This document shows positions 60,252 to 64,000 of a DNA stretch of 64,000 nt, piece by piece (positions within the stretch are counted from its first letter, which is position 1; the number at the start of each line of letters is the position of its first letter). The position numbers and the translations under genes were made by a program. Below the pieces are notes generated by a model. That model made no database searches. It was not told the origin of the DNA and worked only from the letters and a program-made list of their open reading frames with translations. The stretch is from Pedobacter steynii (GTDB lineage Bacteria > Bacteroidota > Bacteroidia > Sphingobacteriales > Sphingobacteriaceae): NCBI RefSeq assembly GCF_900103665.1, contig NZ_FNGY01000007.1, forward strand, positions 434,001-498,000, written 5' to 3'.

Positions 60252-62006
60252 TTAAGGGGCAATAGGCAAGGAAAAACAGAATCTACTGCCTTCACCCAAT
60301 GCGCTTTCTACCCAGATCTTTCCACTTTCTGCTTCGATAAAATCTTTAGAGATGGCCAGTCCCAATCCCGATCCGGACTTGTTATTGCCATCTGTAGGCA
60401 CCTGGAAATACTTATCAAATAGTCTCTTCTGATAGATTTCCTCAATTCCTTTTCCAAAATCACGTACAGAAAACTCGATGTCTTCTGCATTTTCGATCAC
60501 CTGAATCACCACTTTCGATTTCTCAGAACTGTAACGGAGTGCATTAGAGAGGAAGTTTACCAGTACCCAGGCTGTTTTTTCTACATCCACATTCACCTTG
60601 GGCAGGTTGTTCCTGCTGATCAGTTCCAGTTCAATGTTTTTCTGCTCTGCCTGAAAGCGTACAGAATCCATGGCATAGATCGCAATCTTGCGAGGGTCAG
60701 ATTTCACGAAATTCAGCTGCAGGTTTCCGGTTTCTACCTGCGCCAGGTCCAGCAATTCACTCGTGATCTTTAGCAGGCGGCCGCAATCTTCGCGGATGTG
60801 TTGCACCAGTTCTTTCTGTTCTACATTCATCATCCCTACCCGCTCGTCGTCCATCAGCTTTAAGCTCATTTTAATGGAAGAAATCGGGGTTTTCAATTCA
60901 TGAGATACCGTAGCGATAAAATTGGTCTTCGCTTCATCCAGCTCTTTAAACTGCGTGATATTTTTTAAGATGTATACCTCTCCTGCGGCTCTTGCCGTCT
61001 GGTTCATGGCCACATCCGTTTGCCCTTCGTAAACCGGCACCGTGATTTCCCTCTTTTCCAGCTGGAAATAAGATTCTTTATTGTCCGCGTAGATCTTCAT
61101 GGCTTTCTCCGTCTGTTTGCCCTGAAGAATGCGGTTCAGCAAATCGTTCCTTTTCATTAACACTTCTGCATTCTGACCGACCACCGTTTCCCCGTCCAGG
61201 TTCAGCAGTTCTCCGGCAACCTTATTAAAAAAGAGAATTTCTTTCCGCTCATTCAAACCGATAATCGCATCCTGCATTTGCTCGATGATTGCTTCAATCC
61301 TTAATTTCTCCGATTGAATTTTAGAAAGGTTACTATTTTCCCATTTATTGAGTTCATGGGCCATGGCATTGAAAGATACAGCAAGTTCAGCAAATTCATC
61401 AGAACCATTAAATTCCAGGCGTTGTTTATAGTTTTTACGGCTGATTTCTCGGATCGCTTCTGAGAACTCCCTTAATGGATTGGCCACGAAACCCGGGAAA
61501 TTAACGATAAAAGAAAACAGGATCAGAAAACAAATTGAAGCGGCAAAGATCACATACATGGCCGCTTTTTCTATCGCCTTTTGCGCATTGTCATTTTTGC
61601 GGACGATGGCATCCATATTCAGTTTATCGATATGTCTCAATTCTGACCTCAGTATAGTCACTGCCCCCTGCATATCAGACAAGCTGGAAGCAGCGTTGCT
61701 GATCTCTCCATAAGCTTTGCGCAAGGTTGCAACCGCTTCCCCCTCCCCTTTTTCTGTCACGTTCTTTCCTTCCAGTTCCAGGTAGTTTTCAAAATCTTTC
61801 TTTGCTGCTGCAGAAAAGGGCAGTTGATGTTCATCCAATACCGCACGCATATTGCTCGTATAGTTCAAGGTTTCATAATTATCCTTCAGGATCACTTTGG
61901 AACTCAGCGAGATTTTATTCATGTAAAACAAAGAAATTGCTCCAAAGAAGATAACCACCACGAATAGGAATCCGAATCCGAGGCGGAGTTTGGTTTTGAT
62001 TTTCAT
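60252..62006 (-). CDS. Membrane sensor histidine kinase of the kdp-type locus
   Basis: A 584-residue kinase with two membrane helices (about residues 8-28 and 148-168), and a four-helix periplasmic sensor between them. HAMP (NPLREFSEAIREISRKNYKQ, about 175-225), a PAS domain (about 235-350, IEQMQDAIIGLNERKEILFF) and HisKA with FIATVSHELKTPISSIKMSL follow. The ATPase domain has LVNFLSNALRYS, VRDFGKGIEE and GSGLGLAISKDF. It is 75 bases downstream of the KdpD sensor protein. In Bacteroidota the KdpD kinase half is often a separate protein of this type. The cognate response regulator is not in the window. Confidence 0.9.
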   Translation of the reverse strand: MKIKTKLRLGFGFLFVVVIFFGAISLFYMNKISLSSKVILKDNYETLNYTSNMRAVLDEHQLPFSAAAKKDFENYLELEGKNVTEKGEGEAVATLRKAYGEISNAASSLSDMQGAVTILRSELRHIDKLNMDAIVRKNDNAQKAIEKAAMYVIFAASICFLILFSFIVNFPGFVANPLREFSEAIREISRKNYKQRLEFNGSDEFAELAVSFNAMAHELNKWENSNLSKIQSEKLRIEAIIEQMQDAIIGLNERKEILFFNKVAGELLNLDGETVVGQNAEVLMKRNDLLNRILQGKQTEKAMKIYADNKESYFQLEKREITVPVYEGQTDVAMNQTARAAGEVYILKNITQFKELDEAKTNFIATVSHELKTPISSIKMSLKLMDDERVGMMNVEQKELVQHIREDCGRLLKITSELLDLAQVETGNLQLNFVKSDPRKIAIYAMDSVRFQAEQKNIELELISRNNLPKVNVDVEKTAWVLVNFLSNALRYSSEKSKVVIQVIENAEDIEFSVRDFGKGIEEIYQKRLFDKYFQVPTDGNNKSGSGLGLAISKDFIEAESGKIWVESALGEGSRFCFSLPIAP

Positions 62007-62081
62007 GACTCTATTTATTAATACTTGTTTTTATATTTTAAAAGGGATACCCCTTGTATTTTCCTTATGTTATATGACCGG

Positions 62082-63209
62082 TTATGATAAAATCACCAGG
62101 TCCGTTTCTGTAGTAGAAATATGCTTCAGCAACTGGTTAAAGATTGCCGTTCGCATGATCACCTGAAAGAGGTTTAAATGCGGTTTTCCAATGCATATCG
62201 TTGTAATTTCTTTTTCATCTGCCATCTTTGTGATCGTGCCGGTAACATCATCACTCTTCACCTTAATCACCTCTGCACCCAGTTCGGTTGCCAGTTTGAA
62301 ATTATTGATCAAATGGCGCTGCAAATCTAATTTAATTCTGTCACCACTTTCCTTACTATTCTGCACATATAACACAATCCATGGAGAACGGTAATAGGAA
62401 GCCAGCCTCGCTGTTTTACGGATCACAATCTTAGCGGTTTTATTGTTGGTGGAGATACAGGCCATAAAGCGTTCCTGACGCAGTTTAATTTGCTTGGGGA
62501 TTTCGATACTGATCTTTCTTTCCACATGATGAGCCACTTCTTTTAGCGCCATTTCCCGCAATTGCAGGATCTTTTCCGATTGAAAAAAGTTGTCTAAGGC
62601 CCTGGAAATTTTGCTCTCATCATAGATCTTTCCGGCTTTCAGCCGATCGATCAGTTCATCGGCAGTTAAATCGATGTTTACAATTTCATCTGCCAGTTCT
62701 AATATCTTATCCGGAATCCTTTCTGTAATTGGAATTCCGGTGATCTTTTCGATCTCTTCATTCATGCTTTCCAGGTGCTGGATATTTACCGCCGAGATCA
62801 CGCTGATCCCTGCTTCTAAAATATCGACTACATCCTGCCAGCGTTTGGTATTTTTACTACCTTCTATATTCGTATGGGCCAGTTCATCCACAATCACCAC
62901 TTCCGGATGGATGTTGATGATGCCCTGCACATCCATTTCTTCCAGTTCTTTGCCCTTATAAAAGATCTTTCTTCTGGGAATCACCGGAACCCCAGCCAGA
63001 AGCGCATGCGTTTCCAGTCTGTTGTGGGTTTCGATATAGCCAATCTGCAGGTCTATTCCATTTTTTAAGAGTGCATGGGATTCCTGCAGCATTCTGTAGG
63101 TTTTGCCCACTCCTGCACTCATACCGATATACACCTTAAATTTCCCTCTCCTTGACCTTTTCACCAGATCAAGAAAATCTTTTACAGAACCTGACTTATT
63201 TTCTTCCAT
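62082..63209 (-). CDS. kdpD: Stand-alone KdpD sensor protein (N-terminal KdpD and USP domains)
   Basis: A 375-residue cytoplasmic protein equal to the N-terminal part of KdpD without membrane helices or kinase. GKFKVYIGMSAGVGKTYRML carries the Walker A motif. VVIVDELAHTNIEGSKNTKRWQDV carries the Walker B region, then ISAVNIQHLESMNEEI. A universal-stress-protein-like domain lies at about 245-375 (FMACISTNNKTAKIVIRKTAR, ICIGKPHLNLFQ). Potassium-responsive control is known for KdpD. Here signalling probably passes to the separate histidine kinase next door. Confidence 0.92.
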   Translation of the reverse strand: MEENKSGSVKDFLDLVKRSRRGKFKVYIGMSAGVGKTYRMLQESHALLKNGIDLQIGYIETHNRLETHALLAGVPVIPRRKIFYKGKELEEMDVQGIINIHPEVVIVDELAHTNIEGSKNTKRWQDVVDILEAGISVISAVNIQHLESMNEEIEKITGIPITERIPDKILELADEIVNIDLTADELIDRLKAGKIYDESKISRALDNFFQSEKILQLREMALKEVAHHVERKISIEIPKQIKLRQERFMACISTNNKTAKIVIRKTARLASYYRSPWIVLYVQNSKESGDRIKLDLQRHLINNFKLATELGAEVIKVKSDDVTGTITKMADEKEITTICIGKPHLNLFQVIMRTAIFNQLLKHISTTETDLVILS

Positions 63210-63215
63210 TGCTGT

Positions 63216-63338
63216 TTACCATTTAAGAATCACATAGTCCTTACTTACCAAATACCACAGCGCCGCAAGCAGCACTAAACCAACACTTAACAGGGGGATA
63301 AGTTTAATTGAACGTGTATTATAGTTTCTCTTTTCCAT
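63216..63338 (-). CDS. Small single-helix membrane protein between kdpD and porin
   Basis: Translated from ATG 63338 to TAA, 40 residues: MEKRNYNTRSIKLIPLLSVG, then a helix (LVLLAALWYLVS) and a short tail DYVILKW. An in-frame ATG 12 bases upstream (63350) would add MILL. It is in the position of kdp accessory proteins but does not match KdpF. The reading frame is short, but it lies 6 bases upstream of the kdpD start and has a plausible helix. Hypothetical. Confidence 0.55.
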   Translation of the reverse strand: MEKRNYNTRSIKLIPLLSVGLVLLAALWYLVSKDYVILKW

Positions 63339-63367
63339 GAGGAGGATCATTATATTTTTTTATAGAT

Positions 63368-63458
63368 ACCTGTCATTCCGGGCTGCGCCTGATTGCGTTG
63401 TGATGGAATGATGTCCTGATCGCTTTCAGGTTCAGCACACCGGTCCGGAATGACAGGT
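63368..63458. repeat. Inverted repeat of TGTCATTCCGG type
   Basis: ACCTGTCATTCCGG (63368-63381) and CCGGAATGACAGGT (63445-63458) are perfect 14-base arms separated by 63 bases. It lies between the porin stop and the small membrane protein. Similar TGTCATTCCGG repeats are familiar as dispersed elements in bacterial genomes, but only this copy is seen here. Confidence 0.7.
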
Positions 63459-63474
63459 AAATCTTTATCTGTTT

Positions 63475-64000
63475 TTAGAACGATACCGCAATACTTGCCG
63501 TCATTGCCGCATTATAATTTACTGCACTTTGTTCGCGAACAAAGATTTTATCTTTACTATCATAAACTTTTCCTTCCAGTCTGACTACCGCATTTGGGAA
63601 TGGTGCATAATCCACATTCAGCGAATAACCAGTAGTTTTAAACCCGTTAGTTGTTCCTGTTGCTATAAAAACACCATTTTTATCCTGGTAATGTTCTACC
63701 CTGCCTGCCAGTGCCCAATTGCTGTTAAACCGATACTGAGCAATAGCTACAGGTGAAAACACTTCATTCTTCGCGGAACTTCCTTTGGCTTTCTGCTGCG
63801 TTCCGTAATCAATTCCAAGTGTTACACCAAAATGATCTGTGACCTGAAAAATTCCATATACATTATGGTAAAAACGACGGACACGAACAGAATCTGCACC
63901 TTCAGTTCCTAAGAAATTACTGTAGTTTACCGTAATTTTATCGGTAGGTTTCCAGGTTAACTGAACACCTCCCGCAGGCTGACTGTTTGCATTCTGACGG
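63475..64000 (-). CDS. Outer-membrane porin-like beta-barrel, N-terminus outside window
   Basis: The reading frame stays open from 64000 to the stop at 63475 and gives the last 174 residues. Alternating strands include AGGVQLTWKPTDKITVNYSN, VRRFYHNVYGIFQVTDHFGV, FSPVAIAQYRFNSNWALAGR and YSLNVDYAPFPNAVVRLEG, and the protein ends AMTASIAVSF with the terminal Phe of a barrel. This is the C-terminal half of a porin-2/OprO-like protein. Position upstream of kdpD fits Bacteroidota kdp operons that include a porin. The start lies beyond the right edge. Confidence 0.75.
   Translation of the reverse strand, partial: RQNANSQPAGGVQLTWKPTDKITVNYSNFLGTEGADSVRVRRFYHNVYGIFQVTDHFGVTLGIDYGTQQKAKGSSAKNEVFSPVAIAQYRFNSNWALAGRVEHYQDKNGVFIATGTTNGFKTTGYSLNVDYAPFPNAVVRLEGKVYDSKDKIFVREQSAVNYNAAMTASIAVSF

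Noticed and set aside
1-64000. CRISPR arrays, tRNA or rRNA genes, insertion sequences, prophage
   Set aside because: No regular repeat-spacer series, no tRNA-like cloverleaf or rRNA core, and no transposase, integrase or phage structural motif was seen.

Overview
The window is chromosomal DNA of a Bacteroidota species, most likely a Pedobacter-like Sphingobacteriaceae member (inferred from gene content, not from a marker gene). It carries two SusC/SusD pairs, TAnnTTTG-type -7 promoter elements, a fused CcoN-CcoO cbb3 oxidase, a two-protein KdpD/histidine kinase arrangement, and few Shine-Dalgarno sequences. I saw no tRNA, rRNA, CRISPR array or transposase.

Layout. 1-9.1 kb: a polysaccharide utilisation locus (PUL) on the minus strand (SusC, SusD, GntR-type regulator, GH27 alpha-galactosidase, an edge-truncated glycosidase-like protein). 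9.36-10.0 kb: an exported Fe/Mn superoxide dismutase. 10.1-19.2 kb: a tight five-gene minus-strand operon: HD domain fused to a Pycsar-effector-type membrane domain, polyphosphate kinase 1, an SdiA-regulated-like lipoprotein, a GAF protein, and an outer-membrane barrel with a kinase-like catalytic signature. 19.5-28.3 kb: the plus-strand cbb3 oxidase cluster (ccoI, ccoS, ccoNO, ccoQ, ccoP, ccoG, ccoH, a TauE/SafE-like protein, truncated haemoglobin). 28.4-32.6 kb: minus-strand hemN, a D-lactate-dehydrogenase-like half protein with a Cys tail, a receiver-Crp/Fnr fusion regulator and a FixL-type haem-PAS kinase. 32.7-34.5 kb: a 589-residue Cys-rich protein of unknown function. 34.6-36.9 kb: a zinc-type island (DUF3299-like exported protein, folE, COG0523 GTPase). 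37.4-48.5 kb: a second PUL, for N-acetylglucosamine-type glycans (GH20, NagX-like, SusD, SusC with STN domain, FecR, ECF sigma). 48.7-55.9 kb: a copper-type cluster with two MbnP/MbnH pairs, SCO1, a YHS protein and two paralogous small Cys proteins. 56.0-59.8 kb: thioesterase, fabH and metE, the last behind a cobalamin riboswitch. 60.3-64.0 kb: a kdp-type sensor locus (histidine kinase, KdpD sensor protein, small membrane protein, porin C-terminus).

The most coherent system is oxygen control. The FixL-like kinase keeps the haem-ligand His and haem-contact Arg of FixL, and its partner looks like FixJ and FixK fused in one protein. A motif TGAY-N4-RTCA preceded by an A-tract lies upstream of ccoI, ccoN, the hemN operon and the divergent fixL/589-residue-gene pair. 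At four of the five promoters it sits about 22 or 44-45 bases from a -7 element, which matches class II and class I activator positions. This predicts one low-oxygen regulon of terminal oxidase, copper loading, haem synthesis, globin and two unknown proteins.

The second notable system is the polyphosphate operon, where ppk1 is linked to an HD-PycTM fusion and to an Omp85-like barrel with a Fam20C/HipA-like kinase motif. The third is the copper cluster, in which each Trp-rich MbnP-like protein is followed by its own di-haem MauG-family enzyme.
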